Below, piece by piece: positions 20,335 to 34,745 of a stretch of 64,000 nt of DNA. The number at the start of each line of letters is the position of its first letter. Positions within the stretch are counted from its first letter, which is position 1. The position numbers and the translations under genes are program-made. Source of the DNA: Orientallactaga sibirica (Eukaryota; Chordata; Mammalia; Rodentia; Dipodidae); contig JAEOAD010000199.1 in assembly GCA_036365145.1 (NCBI GenBank), forward strand, positions 50,004-114,003, given 5' to 3'. The notes beneath the pieces were generated by a model. That model worked only from the letters and a program-made list of their open reading frames with translations. It made no database searches and was not told where the DNA came from.

Positions 20335-23300
20335 TAGTTTGTTTTGAAACCAAACATCTTCATTGCTCAACACAGTATTGTGTGAAATATGTTAGTTCTG
20401 CTGTTCGCATGAGTGCGTTTCCTATGAAAACGGTTTAGTCCAGCTCGTTGAAACTTTCCTGGTTTGTGCAACTTGAAAAGATGTTCAACTTAGTAGATTC
20501 TTTTCAGTTCTAAAGTAGTTTGATTAGAAAACAAACATCTTCTTGCCGAACACTGTACTGGGTGAAATAAGGTAGTTCTGTTCTTGGAATGAGTTGCTTT
20601 CCTACAAAGCGGCTTTAGTGCAGCAAATTGAAACTTTCCTGGTTTGTGTAATCTGACAAGATGAACCACTTAGTAGATTCTTTTCATTTCTGAAGTAGTT
20701 TGTTCAGAAAACAAACATCTTCAGTGCGGAACACTGTACTGTGTGAAATAAGCTTGTTCCTGTCTCCGAATGAGTTGCTTTCCTAGGAATACGGTTGAGT
20801 GCAGCAAGTTGAAACTTTCCTGGTTTGTGTAATCTAACAAGATGGACAACTTAGTAGATTCACTTCATTTCTAAACTAGTTTGTTCAGAAAACAAACATC
20901 TTCATTACTGAACACTGTATTGTGTGAAATAAACTAGATCTCTTCTCAGAATGAGTTGCTGTCCTACTAAGAATGTTGAGTGCAGCAAGTTCAAACTTTC
21001 CTAGCTTGTGTAATCTACCAAGATATACAACTTAGTTGATTCGCCTCATTTCTCAAGGAGTTGGTTTAGAAAACAAACATTTTCATTGCCAAACACTGTA
21101 CTGTGTGAAATAACCTAGGTCTTTTTTGGAATGAGTTGCTTTCCAACGAACAAGGTTGAGTGCAGCAAGTTCAAACTTTCTTGGTTTGTGTAATCTAACA
21201 AGATGTACAACTTAGTAGATTCCCTTCATTTCTAAAACAGTTTGTTTAAAAAACCAACATCTTCATTGCCGAATACTGTACTGTGTGAAATGAGCTAGTG
21301 CCGTTATAGGAATGATTTATTTTCCTACGAACATGTTTGAGTGCAGCAAGTTTACACTTTCCTAATTTGTGAAATCTAACAAGATGTACAACTTAGTAGA
21401 TTCACTTCATTTCTAAAAGAGTTTGTTTAGAAAAAAAAAAATCTTCATTGCCCAACACTGTATTGTGCGATATAAGCTAGATTTCAAAATGAGTTGCTTT
21501 CCTACGAAGAATCATGAGTGCAGCAAGTTTAAACTTTCCTAGTTTGTGTAATTCAACAAGATGTACAACTTAGTAAATTTACCTCATTTCTGAAGTAGTT
21601 TGTTTAGAAAACAAACATCTTCATTGCCGAAAACTATACTGTGTGAAATAAACTAGTTCTCTTCTAGGAATGAGTTGCTTTCCTACGAAGAAGTTTGAAT
21701 GCACCAAGTTCATGCTGCCAGGTTTGTATAATCTAACAAGATGTACAACTTATTACATTCACTTCCGTTCTAAAGTAGTTTGTTTAAAAAACAGACATCT
21801 TCATTGCCGAAAACTGTACTGTCTGAAGTAAGCTAGTTCTATTCTCGGAATGAGTTGCTTTCCTACGAACAAAGTTGAGTACAGCAAGTTCGAACTTTCC
21901 TAGTTTGTGTAATCTAACAAGATGTACAACTTAGTAGATTCACATCATTTCTAAAGTAGTTTGTTTCGAAAACAAACATCTTCATTGCTGAGCACTGTAC
22001 TGTGTGAAATAAGCTACTTCCGTTCTTGGAATGAGTTGCTTTCCTATGAACAAAGTTGAGTACAGCAAGTTCGAACTTTGCTAGTTTATGTACTCTAACA
22101 AGATGTACAACTTAGTAGATTTGCTTCATTTCTAAAGTAGTTTGTTTAGAAAACAAACATCTTCATTGGCAAACACTGTACTGTGTGAAATAAGCTAGTT
22201 CCGTTCTCGGAATGAGTTGCTTTCCTAAAAACAAGGTTAAGTGCAGCAACTTCAAACTTTCCTTTTTTGTGTAATCTCACAAGATGTAAAACTTAGTGGA
22301 TTCTTTTCATTTCTAAAGTAGTTTGTTTAGAAAACAAATATCTTCATTGCCGAACACTGTAGTGGGTGAAATAAGCTAGTTCTGTTCTCGGAATGAGTTG
22401 CTTTCCTACTAAGAAGGTTTAGTGCAGCAAATTCAAACTTTCCTTGTTTGTGTAATCTAACAAGATGTACAACATAATAGATTTACCTCATTTCTAAAGT
22501 AGTTTGGTTAGAAAACAAACATCTTCATTGCTGAACACTGTACTGTGTGAAATAAGCCAGATCTCAAAATGAGTTGCTTTCCTACGAAAAGGATGAGTGC
22601 AGCAATTGAAACTTTCCTAGTCTGTGTAATTTAACAAGATGTACAACTTAGCAGATTCGCCTCATTTCTAAAGTAGTTTTTTTAGAAAACGAATATCTTC
22701 ATTGCCGACAACTGTACTTTGTGAAGTAAGCTAGTTCTCTTGTAGGAATGAGGTGCATTCCTACGAAGAAGGTAGAATGAACTAGGTTCAAACTTTCCTA
22801 GTTTGTGCAATCTAACAAGAAGTACAACTTAGTAGATTCCTTCCATTTCTACAGTAGTTTCTTTATAAAACAAACATCTTCATTGCCGAAAACTGTACTG
22901 TGTGAAATAAGCTAGTTCTGTTCTCAGAATGAGTTGCTTTCCTATGAACAAGATTGTGTGCAGCAAGTTCAAACTTTCCTGGTTTCTGTAACCTAAAAAG
23001 ATGTACAACTTATCGGATTCATTTCATTTCTAAAGTAGTTTGTTTAGAAAACAAACAACTTCATTGCCGAATGCAGTATTGTGTGAAATAGGCTAGTTCT
23101 GCTCTTCGAATGAGTGGGTTTCCTATGAAAACGGTTTAGTACAGCAAGTTGAAACTTTCCTGATTTGTGTAATCTGAAAAGATGTACAACTTAGTAGATT
23201 AGCTTCATTTCTAAAGTAGTTTGTTTAGAAAACAAACATCTTCATTGCCGAACACTGTACAGTGTGAAATAAGCTAATTCTGTTCTCGGAATGAGTTGCT

Positions 23301-26300
23301 TTCCTACCAAGACAGTTGAGTGCAGCAAGTTCAAACTTTCCTTGTTTGTGTAATCTAACAAAAGGTACAACTTAGTAGATTCATCTCATTTCTAAAGTAG
23401 TTTTTTTAGAAAACAAAACATCTTCATTGCCGAACACTGTCCTGTGTGAGATAAGCTACTTCTGTTCTCTGAATGAGTTGCTTTCCTACGATCAAGGTTA
23501 AGTGCAGCAAGTTCAAACTTTCCTTGTTTGTGTAATCTATCAAGATGCACAACTTAGTAGATTCGCTTCATTTCTAAAGTAGTTTTTTTAGAAAACAAAC
23601 ATCTTCATTTCCAAACACTGTACAGTGTGAAATAAGGTAGTTCTGTTCTCAGAATGAGTTGCTTTCCTATGACGAAGTTTGAGTGCAGCAAGTTCAAACT
23701 TTTCTAGTTTGTGTAATCTAACAAGATGTACAACTTTGCAGATTCACTTCATTTCTAAAGTAGTTTGTTTAGAAAACAAACATCTTCATTGCCGAACACT
23801 ATATTTTCGGAAATAAGGGAGATCTGTTCTCGGAATGAGTTGCTCTCCTACGAAGAAGGTTGAGTGCAGCAAGTTCAAACTTTACTCGTTTGTGTAATCT
23901 AACAAGATTTACAACTTAGAAGATTCTCCTCATTTCCAAAGTAATTTGTATAAAAAAATACATCTTCATTGCCGAAAACTGTATTGTGTGAAAGAAGCTA
24001 GAAGTGTGCTCAGAATGAGTTGCTTTCCTACCAACAAGGTTGAACGCAGCAAGTTCAAACTTTCATTTTTTTTGTAATCTCAAAAGGTATACAACTTAGT
24101 AGATTAGCCTCATTTCTAAAGTAGTTTGTTTACAAAACAAACATCTTCATTGCTGAACCCTGTACTGTGTGAAATAAGGTAGATATGTTCTCAGAATGAG
24201 TTGCTTTCCAACGACAAGGTTGAGCGCAGCAAGTTCAAACTTTTCTTGTCTGTGTAATCTAACAAGTTGTACAACTTATTATATTCGCTTCATTTCTAAA
24301 GTAGTTTGTTTACAAAAGAAACATCTTCATTGCTAAACACTGTACTGTGTGAAAGGAGCTAGTTCCATTCTTGGAATGATTTTTTTCCTATGAACAAGGT
24401 TGAATGCAGCAAGTTCAAGCTTTCTGAGTTTATGTAATCTAACAGGATGTACAACTTAGTAGATTTACCTCATTTCTAGAGTAGTTTTTTTAGAAAACAA
24501 ACATCTTCATTGCCAAACACTGTACTGTGTGAAATAAGGTAGATCTGTACTCGGAATGAGTTGCTTACCTATGAACAAGGTTGAGTGCAGCAAGTTCAAA
24601 CTTTTCTTGTCTGTGTAATCTAACAAGATGTACAACTTAGTAGTTCCCCTCATTTCTAAAGTAGTTTGTTTAGAAAACAAACATCTTCATTGCCCAACAC
24701 TGTACTGTGTGAAAGGAGCTAGTTCCGTTACCAGAATGATTTATTTCATATGAACATTGTTGAGTGCAGCAAGTTCAAAGTTTCCTAGTTTGTGTAATCT
24801 AACAAGTTGTACAACTTAGTAGATTCGCTTCATTTCTAAAGTAGTTTGTTTAGAAAAGAAACATCTTTATTGCCCAACACTGTACTGTATGAAATAAGCA
24901 GGATCTGTTCTCTGAATGAGTTGCTTTCCTACGAACAAGGTTGAGTGCAGCAAGGTCAAGCTTTCCTAGTTTATGTAATCTAACAAGATGTACAACTTAG
25001 TAGATTAGCCTCATTTGTAAAGTAGTTTGTATAGAAAACAAACATCTTCATTGCCAAACACTGTACTGTGTGAAATAAGCTAGGTGTGTTTTGGAATGAG
25101 TTGCTTTCCTACGAGCATGGTTGAGTGCAGCATGTTCCAACTTTCTTGGTTTGTGTAATCTAAGAAGATGTACAATTTAGTAGATTCGACTCATTTCTAA
25201 AGTAGTTTGTTTAGAAAACAAACATCTTCATTGCCAAACACTGTATTGTTTGAAATAAGCTAGATCTGTTCTCAGAATGAATTGCTCTCTGACGAAGAAG
25301 GTTGAGTGCAGCAAGTTCAAACTTTCCTAGATTGTGTGATCTTACAAGATGTACAACTTACTGGATTCGACTCATTTCTAAATTAGTTTGTTTAGAAAAC
25401 AAACATCTTCATTGTCAGACTCCGTACTGTGTGAAATAAGGTAGAGCTGTTCTCAGAATGAGTTTCTTTCCTTACAAACAAGGTTGAGTGCAGCAAGTTG
25501 AAACTTTCCTCGTTTGTGTAATCTAACAAGATGTACAACTTAGTAGATTCACTTCATTTCTAAAGTACTTTGTTTCGAAAACAAACATCTTCATTTCTGA
25601 ACACTGTACTGTGTGAAATAAGCTAGTCCAGTTCTCAGAATGAGTTGCTTATTACAAAGACGGTTGATTACAGCAAGTTCAAATTCTCCTGGGTTGTGGA
25701 ATTTGACAATATATACAACTAAGTAGATTCTTTCCATCCCTGAAGTATGTCGTTTAGAAAATAAGCATCTTCATTGCCAAACACTGTACTGTGTGAAATA
25801 AGCTAGTTCTGTTTTCAGAATGAGTTGCTATCCTACGACCAATGTTGAGTGAAGCAAGTTCAACCTTTCCTAATTTGTGGAATCTAACAAGATGTACAAC
25901 TTAGTAGATTTGCCTCATTTCTAAAGTAGTTAGTTTAGAAAACAAACATCTTCATTGATTAACAGTGTACTGTGTGAAATAAGGTAGACGTGTTCTTGGA
26001 ATGAGTTGCTTTCCTAATAATAAGGTTGACTGCAGCAAGTTCCAACTTTTCTTGTCTGTGTAATGTAACAAGATGTACAACTTAGTAGATTCCCCTAATT
26101 TCTAAAGTAGTTTTTTACAAAACAAACATCGTCATTGCCGAACACAGTACTGTGTGAAATAAGCTAGTTCTGTTCTCAGAAAAAGTTGCTTTCCTAAGAA
26201 CAAGGTTGAGTGCAGCAAGTTCAAACTTTCTTTGTTTCTGTAATCTTAAAAGATGTACAACTTAGTAGATTTGCCTCATTTCTAAAGTAGTTTGTTTAGA

Positions 26301-29300
26301 AAATGAACATCTTCATTGCCGTGCACTGTACTGTGTGAAATAAGCTAGATCTCGAAATGAGTTGCTTTCCTATGAATAAGGCTGAGTCCAGCAAGTTCAA
26401 ACTTTCCTAATTTGTGTACTTTAACAAGATGTACAACTTATTAGATTCACCTCATTTCTAAAGTAGTTTGTTTAGAAAACAAACATCTTCATTGGAGAAA
26501 ACTGTACTGTGTGAAATAAGCTAGTTCTCTTCTAGGAATGAGTTGCTTTCCTACGAAGAAGGTTGAATGCACCAAGTTCAAACTTTCCTAGTTTGAGTAA
26601 TCTAACAAGGTGTACAACTTCGTAGATTCCCTTCACTTCTACAGTAGTTTGTTCAGAAAACTGTACTGTGTGAACTAAGCTAGTTCTCTTCTCCGAATGA
26701 GAAGCTTTTCTACGAAGAAGATTAAGTTCAGCAAGTTCAAACTTTCCTTCTTTGTGCAATCTAACAAGATGTACAACTTAGTAGATTCTTTTCCTTTCGA
26801 AAGTAGTTTGTTTAGAAAACAAACATCTTCATTGACGAACGCTATACTGTGTCAAATAAGCGTGTTCTGCTCTCCGAATGAGTTGCTTTCCTAGAAGACG
26901 GTTGAGTGCAGCAAGTTGAAACTACCCTGGTTTGTGTAACCTAACAAGATATACAATTTAGTACATTCATTTCATTTGTAAAGAACTTTGTTTAGAAAAC
27001 AAATATCTTCATTGCTGAACACTGTACTGTGTGAAATAAGCTAGTCCTGTTCTCGGAATGAGTTGCTTTCCCACGAAGAGGGTTGAGTGCATGAAGTTCA
27101 AACTTTACTAGTTTGTGTAATCTAACAAGACGTACAACTTAGTAGATTCGCTTTATTTCTAAAGTAGTTTGTTTAGAAAACAAACATCTTCATTGCTGAA
27201 CACTGTATTGTGTTAAATAAGCTAGATCTCTTCTCAGAATGAGTTGCTGTCCTACTAAGAATGTTGAGTGCAGCAAGATCAAACTTTCCTAGTTTGTGTA
27301 ATCTGTCAAGATATATAACTTAGTAGATTCGCCTCATTTCTGAAGTAGTTTGTTTAGAAAACAAGTATCTTCATTGCGGAACACTCTACTGTGTGAAATA
27401 ACCTAGGTCTGTTTTGGAATGAGTTGCTTTCCTATGATCAAGGTTGAGTGCAGCAAGTACAAACTTTCTTGGTTTCTGTAATCTAATAAGATGTACAACT
27501 TAGTAGATTCCCTTCATTTCTAAAATAGTTTGTTTAGAAAACCAACATCTTCATTGCTGAACACTGTACTGTGTGAAATAAGCTAGTTCTGTTCTCTGAA
27601 TGAGTTGCTTTCTTATGAACAAGGTTGAGTGCAGCAAGTTCAAGCTTTCCTAGTTTTTGTCATCTAACAAGATGTACAACTGAGTAGATTCATTTCATTT
27701 CTCAAGTAGTTTGTTTAGAAAACAAATACTCCATTGCTGAAGACTGTACTGTGTGAAATATGCTAGTTCTGCTCTTCGAATGAGTTGCTTTCCTATGAAG
27801 ACTGTTGAGTGCAGCAAGTTGAAACTTTCCTGGTTTGTGAATTCTAACAAGATGTACAACTTAGTAGATTCGCTTCATTTCTAAAGTAGTTTGTTTAGAG
27901 AACAAACATCTTCATTGCCCAACACTGTACCTTGTGAAATAAGCTAGTTCTGTTTTCTGAATGACTTGCTTTCTTACGAAAAAGGTTGAGTGGAGAAAGT
28001 TCAAGCTTTCCTACTTTGTGTAATGTAACAAGATGTACAACTTAGTAGATTAGCCTGATTTCTAAAGTAGTTTTTTTAGAAAACAAACATCTTCATTGCC
28101 AAGCACTATACTGTGTGAAATAAGCTAGATCTCGAAATGAGTTGCTTTCCTACGAAGAAGGATGAGTGCAGCAAGTTCAAACTTTCCTAGTTTGTGTAAT
28201 TTAACAAGATGTACAACTTAGTAGATTTGCCTCATTTCTAAAGTAGTTTGTTGAGAAAACAAACATCTTCATTGCAGAAAACTGTACTGTGTGAAATAAG
28301 CTAGTTATCTTCTTGGAATGAGTTGCTTTCCTACAAAGAAGGTTGAATGCACCAAGGTGAAACTTTCCTAGTTTGTGTAATCTAACAAGGTGTACACCTT
28401 AGTAGATTCCCCTCATTTCTAAGGTAGTTTGTTTAGAAAACAAACATCTTTATTTCCAAACACTGTACTGTGTGAAATAAGGTACATCTGTTCTCGGAAT
28501 GAGTTGCTTTCCTGCGAAAAAGGTTGAGTGCAGCAAGTTCAAACTTTTCTTGTCTGTGTAATCTAACAAAATATACAATTTAGTAAATTCCCCTCATTTC
28601 TAAAGTAGTTTGGTGAGAATACAAACAACTTCATTGCCAAACACTGTATTGTGTGAAATAAGCTAGATCTGTTCTCGGAATGAGTTGCTTTCCTACGAAC
28701 AAGGTTGAGTGCAGCAAGTTCAAACTTTCCTAGCTTGTGTAATGTCACAAGATGTACAACTTAGTAGATTCCCCTGATTTCTAAAGTAGTTTGTTTAGAA
28801 AACAAACATCTTCATTGCCGAGCACTGTACTGTGTTAAATAAGCTAGTTCTGTTCTCGGAATGACTTGCTTTCCTACAAAGACAGTTTAGGGCAGCAAGT
28901 TGAAACTTAACTGGTTTGTGTAATCTGACAAGATGTCCAACTTAGTAGATTCTTTTCATTTCTAAAGTAGTTTTTTTAGAAAACCAACATCTTCATTGCC
29001 GAATACTGTACTGTGTGAATTAAGCTAGTGGTGTTATTGGAATGAGTTGCTTTCCTACAAAGAAGGTTGAGGGCAGCAAGTTCAACCCTTCCTAGTTTGT
29101 GTGATGTAACACGATGTACAACTTAGTAGATTCGCTTCATTTGTAAAGTAGTTTGTGTACTGAACAAACATCTTCATTTCCGACCACTGTACTCTGTGAA
29201 ATAAGCTAGTTACATTCTGTGAATGAGTTGCTTTCCAACGAAGAAGGTTGAGTGCACCTAGTTCGAACTTTCCAAGTTTGTGTAATCTTACAAGATTTAC

Positions 29301-32230
29301 AACTTTAGTAGATTCGCTTCCTTTCTAAACTAGTTTCTTTAGAAAACAAACATCTTCATTGCCAAACACTGTATTCTGTGAAATAAGCTAGATCTGTTCT
29401 CTGAATGAGTTGCTTTCTAACAAAAAAGGCAGAGTGCAGCAAGGTCAAAGTTTCCTCCTTTGTGTAATGTAACCAGACGTACAAATTAGTCCATTCTCCT
29501 CATTTATAAAGTAGTTTGTTTAGAAAACAAACTTTTTCCTTGCCGACCACTGTACTGGGTGAAATAAGCTAGTTTGTTTCTTGGAATGAATTGCTTTCCT
29601 ATGAACAAGGTTAAGTGCAGCAAGTTCAAAATTTCCTTTTTTTTTGTAATCTAACAAGATGTACAACTTAGCAGATTCTTTTCATTTCTAAAGTAGTTTG
29701 TTTACAAAACAAACATCTTCATTGCTGAAAACTGTGCTGTGTGAAATAACGTAGATCTGTTGTCAGAATGAGTTGCTTTCCTACTAACAAGGTTGAGTGC
29801 AGCAAGTTCAAACTTTTCTTCTCTGTGAAATCTAACAAGATATACAACTCACTAAATTCGCATCATTTCTAAAGTATTTTGTTTAGAAAACAAATGTCCT
29901 CATTGCCCAACACTGTACTGTGTGAAATAAGATAGTTCTGTACTCAGAATGACTTGCTTTCCTATGAAGACGGTTTAGTGCAGCAAGTTGAAACTTTCCT
30001 GGTTTGTGTAATGTGACAAGATGTACAACTTAGTAGATTGTTTTCATTTCTAAAGTACTTTGTTTAGAAAACAAACCTCTTCATTGCTGACCACTGTACT
30101 GGGTGAAATAAGCTAGCTCTGTTCTCGGAATGAGTTGCTTTCCTACAAAGAAGGTTGAATTCAGCAAGTTCAAACTTTCCTAGTTTGTGAAATGTAACAA
30201 GATATACAACTTAGTAGAGTCACCTCAATTCTAAAGTAATTTGTTTAGAAAAGAAACATCTTCATTGCTGAATACTGTATTTTGTGAAATAAGCTAGATC
30301 TGTTCTCAGAATGAGTTGCTCTCCTATGAAGAAGGTTGAGTGCAGCAAGTTCAAACTTTCCTAGTTTGTGTACTCTAACAAGATGTACAACTTAGCTGAT
30401 TCGCTTCATTTCTAAAGTAGTTTGTTTAGAAAAGAAACATCTTCATTGCTTAACACTGTATTTTGTGAAATAATCTAGATGTGTTCTCGGAATGAGTTGC
30501 TTTCATAAGAAGAAGGTTGAGTGCAACAAGTTCAAACTTTCCTCATTTGTGTAATCTTACACGATGTACAACTTAGTAGATTCGCCTCATTTCTGAAGTA
30601 GTTTGTTTAGAAAACAAACATCTTCATTGCCGAACACTGTATTGTGTGAAATAAGCTACATCTGTTCTCGGAATGAGTTGCTTTCCTACGAATAAGGTTG
30701 AGTCCAGCAAGTTCAAACTTTCCTAGTTTGTGTAATGTAACAAGATGTACAACTTAGTAGATTCGCCTCATTTCTAAAGTAGTTTGTTTAGAAAACAAAC
30801 ATCTTCATTGTCAGACTCCGTACTGTGTGAGATAAGGTAGAGCTGTTCTCAGAATGAGTTGCTTTCCTACGAACAAGGTTGAGTGCAGCAAGTTCAAGCT
30901 TATCTTGTCTGTGTAATCTAAGAAGATGTACAACTTAGTAGATTCGCTTCATTTCTACACTAGTTTGTTTAGAAAACAAACATCTTCATTGCCTAACACT
31001 ATATTGTGTGAAATAAGCTAGATCTCTTCTCGTAATGAGTTGCTTTCCTACGAAAAAGGTGAGTGCAGCAAGTTCAAACTTTCCTCGTTTGTGTAATCTA
31101 ACAAGATGTACAACTTATTAGATTCACTTCATTTCTAAAGTACTTTGTTTCGAAAACAAACATCTTCATTTCCGAACACTGTACTGTGTGAAATTAGCTA
31201 GTCCTGTTCTCGGAATGAGTTGCTTTCCTACGAAGAAGGTTGAGTGCAGCAAGTTCAAACTTTCCTAGTTTGTGTAATCTAACAAGTTGTACAACTTAGT
31301 AGATTCTCCTCATTTATAAAGTAGTTTGTTTAGAAAACAAACTTCTTCCTTGCCGACCACTGTACTGTGTGAAATAAGCTAGTTCAGTTTGCGGAATGAG
31401 TTGCTTTCCTACAAATACGGTTAAGTGCAGCAAGTTCAAACTTTCCTTTTTTTGTGTATTCTAACAAAGTGTACAAGTTAGCAGATTCTTTTCATTTCTA
31501 AAGTAGTTTGTTTAGAAAACAAATATCTTCATTGACAAACATTGTACTATGTGAAATAAGCTAGTTCTCTTTTCGGAATGAGTTGCTTTCCTAAGAACAA
31601 AATTGAGTGCTGCAAGTTCAAACTTTTCTTTTCTGTGTAATCTACGAAGATGTACAACTTAGTAGATTTGTTTCATCTAGAGTAGTTTGTTTAGAAAACA
31701 AACATTTTCTTTGCCGAACATGGAATTTGGTGAAATAAGCTAGATCTGTTTTCGGATTGAGTTGCTCTCCTACAAAGAAGGTTGAGTGCAGCAAGTTCAA
31801 ACTTTGCTAGTTTTTGTAATCTAACAAGATGTACAACGTAGTAGATTCGACTCATTTCTAAAATAGTTAGCTTAGAAAACAAACATCTTCATTGCCAAAT
31901 ACTGTACTGTGTGAAATAGGCTAGGTCTGTATTGGAATGAGTTGCTTTCATACAAATAAGGTTGAGTGAAGCAAGTTCAAACTTTCCTACTTTGTGTAAT
32001 CTAACAAGATTTACAATTTAGTAGGTTCACCTCATTTCAGAAGTAGTTTGTTTAGAAAACAAACATCTTCATTGCCAATAACTGTACTGTGTGAAATAAG
32101 CTAGTTCAGTTTTCAGAATGAATTGCTTTCCAATGAACACAGTTGAGTGCATCAAGTTCAAAGTTTCCTGGTTTGTGTAATCTAAAAAGATGTACAACTT
32201 AGTAGATTCGCCTCATTTCTAAAGTTAGAT
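20335..32230 (+). repeat. 181-bp satellite array, class B (first block)
   Basis: About 66 monomers with the same 181-bp unit and orientation but a linked set of class B differences. These are ACATC after the dyad, TTTCCTACGAAGAAGGTTGAG or AACAAGGTTGAG, GCAAGTTCAAA, GATTCGCCTCATT and CTAAAGTAG. A sub-variant with GACGGTTGAG and GTTGAAACTTTCCTGG occurs in groups (for example near 20.4-20.8 and 26.9 kb). Open frames are rarer here than in class A. Most of the block is collinear with the second B block at 49430-62125. Confidence 0.93.
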
Positions 32231-32262
32231 TCTCCAAATTTTTAAAGTTAGAAAACAAACAC
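32222..32262 (+). repeat. Class B to class A junction
   Basis: Class B sequence runs to CTCATTTCTAAAG; then an atypical stretch, TTAGATTCTCCAAATTTTTA, replaces the left dyad arm and is followed by AAAGTTAGAAAACAAACACC of class A type. It looks like an imperfect recombination point, with part of a GATTCTCCACATTTCTAAAG type monomer inserted. Confidence 0.65.
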
Positions 32263-33209
32263 CTTCATTGACGAATACTGTACGGTGTGAAATAAGCTAG
32301 TTCTGTTTTCAGAATGAGTTGCTTTCTCACTAAGAGTATTCAGTGCAGCAAGATCAAACTTAGCTAGTTTGTGTAATCTAACAAGATGAACAATTTAGTA
32401 GATTATGTTCATTTCTAACGTAGTTTGTTTAGAATACAAACACCTTCATTGCCAAAGATTGTACTGTGTGAAATAAGCTAGTTCTCTTTTTGGAAAGAGT
32501 TGCTTTCTTACGAAGAGTCTTCAGTGCAGCAAGTTCAAACGTTCCTAGTTTGTGTTATCTAACAACATGTACAATTTAGTAGATTAGCTTCATTTCTAAC
32601 GTAGTTTGTTTAGAAAACAATCGCCTAGATTGCCGAACACTGTACTGTGTGAAATAAGCTAGTTCTTTCTCGGAATGAGTTGCTTTCTTACGAACAGTCT
32701 TCAGTGCAGCAAGATCAAACTTTGCTAGTTTGTGTAATCTAACAAGATGTACAATTTAGTAGATTAGCTTTATTTCTAACGTAGTTTTCTTTGAAAACAA
32801 ACACCTTCTGTGCCGAAGACTGAACTGTGTCAAATAGGCTAGTTCTGTTCTCGGAATGAGTTGCTATTTCGCGAAGAGTCTTCAGCGCAGCAAGATCAAT
32901 ATTTCCTAGTTAGTGTAATCTAACAAGATGTACAACTTAGTAGATTAGCTTCATTTCTTACGTAGTTTGTTTAGAAAACAAACACCTTCATTGCCGATCA
33001 CTGTACTGTGTGAAATAAGCTAGCTCTGTTCACTAAATGACTTCCTTTCTTATGAACAGTCTTCAGTGCAGCAAGATCAAACTTTGCTAGTTTGTGTAAT
33101 CTTACAAGATGTACAACTTAGTAGATTAGCTTCATTTCTAACGTAGTTTGTTTTGAAAACAAACACCTTCATTGCCGAAGAACGTACTGTGCCCAACAAG
33201 GTACTTCTG

Positions 33210-34745
33210 TTCTCGGAATGAGTTGCTTTCTTATGAAGAGTCTTCAGTGCAGCAAGATCAAACTTTCCTCATTTGTGTAATCTAACAAGAAGTACAACCT
33301 CGTAGATTCTCCACATTTCTAAAGTAGTTTGCTTAGAAAACAAACATCTTCATTGCTGAACACTGTACTGTTTGAAATAAGCTAGTTCTGTTCTCGGAAT
33401 GATTTGATTTCTTACGAAGAGTCTTCAGTGCAGCAAGATCAAACTTTGCTAGTTAGTGTAATCTAACAAGTTGAACAACTTGGTAGATTAGCTTCATTTC
33501 TAACATAGTTTGTTTTGAAAACAAACACCTTCATTGCCAAAGACTGTACTGTGTCAAATAAGCTAGTCCTGTTCTCGGAATGAGTTGCTTTCTTATGAAG
33601 AGTCTTCAGTGCAGCCAGATCAAACTTTCCTAGTTTGTGTAATCTACCAAGATGTACAACTTTGTAGATTCTCCACATTTCTAAAGTAGTTTGTTTAGAA
33701 AACAAACATCTTCAATGCCGAACACTGTACTCTGTGAAATAAGCTAGTTCTGTTCTCTGAGAGAGTTGCTTTCTTATGAAGAGTCTTCAGTGAGGCAAGA
33801 TCAAACTTTCCTAGTTTGTTCAATCTAACAGGATGAACAATTTAGTAGATTAACTTCATTTCTAACGTAGTTTGTTTAGAATACAAACACATTCATTGCC
33901 TAAGACAGTACTGTGTGAAATAACCTAGTTATGTTCTCAGAATGAGTTGCTTTCTTACGACTAGTCTTCAGTGCAGCCAGATCAATCTTTGCTAGTTTGC
34001 TTAATCTAACAAGATGAACAACTTGGTAGATTAGATTCATTTCTAACGTAGTTTGTTTAGAAAACAAACACCTTCATTGCCGAACACTGTACTGTGTGAC
34101 ATAAGCAAGTTCTCTTCTTGGAATGAGTTGCTTTCTTACGAAGAGTCTTCTGTGCAGCAAGATCAAACTTTGCTAGTTTGTGTAATCTGAAAACTTATAC
34201 AACTTAGTATATTAGCTTCATTTCTAACGTAGTTTGTTTTGAAAAAGAACATCTTCATTGACAAACAGTGTACTGTGTGTAATAAGCTAGTTCTCTTCTT
34301 TGAATTAGTTGCTTTCTTACGAAGAGTCTTCAGTGCAGCAAGATCAACCTTTGGTAGTGCGTGTAATGTAAGAAGATGAACAACTTGGTACATTAGCTTC
34401 ATTTCTAATGTAATTTGTTTAGAAAACAAACACCTTCATTGCCAAATACTGTAATCTGTGAAATAAGCTAGTTGTGCTCTTGGAATGAGATGCTTTCTTA
34501 TGATGTTTCTTCAGTGCAGCAAGATGAAACATTGATAGTTTGTGTAATCAAACAAGATGAACAACTTGGTAGATGAGCTTCAATTCTAACGTAGTTTGTT
34601 TTGAAAACAAACACCATGATTACCGAAGACTGTACTGTGTGAAGTAAGCTAGTTCTGTTCTTGGAATGAGTTGCTTTCTTAAGAATAGTTTTCAGTGCAG
34701 CACGATCAAACATTGCTAGTTTGTGTAATCTAACAAGATGTACAA
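33210..34745 (+). repeat. Segmental duplication, partner at 40817-42352
   Basis: About 1.5 kb (8.5 monomers) matching at a constant offset of 7607 bases, close to 42 monomers. Shared private variants include AAGAAGTACAACCTCGTAG, CTCTGAGAGAGTTGC, AATCTGAAAACTTATAC and AAACACCATGATTACC. Only scattered substitutions separate the two copies, so the exchange is recent relative to the array. Confidence 0.85.
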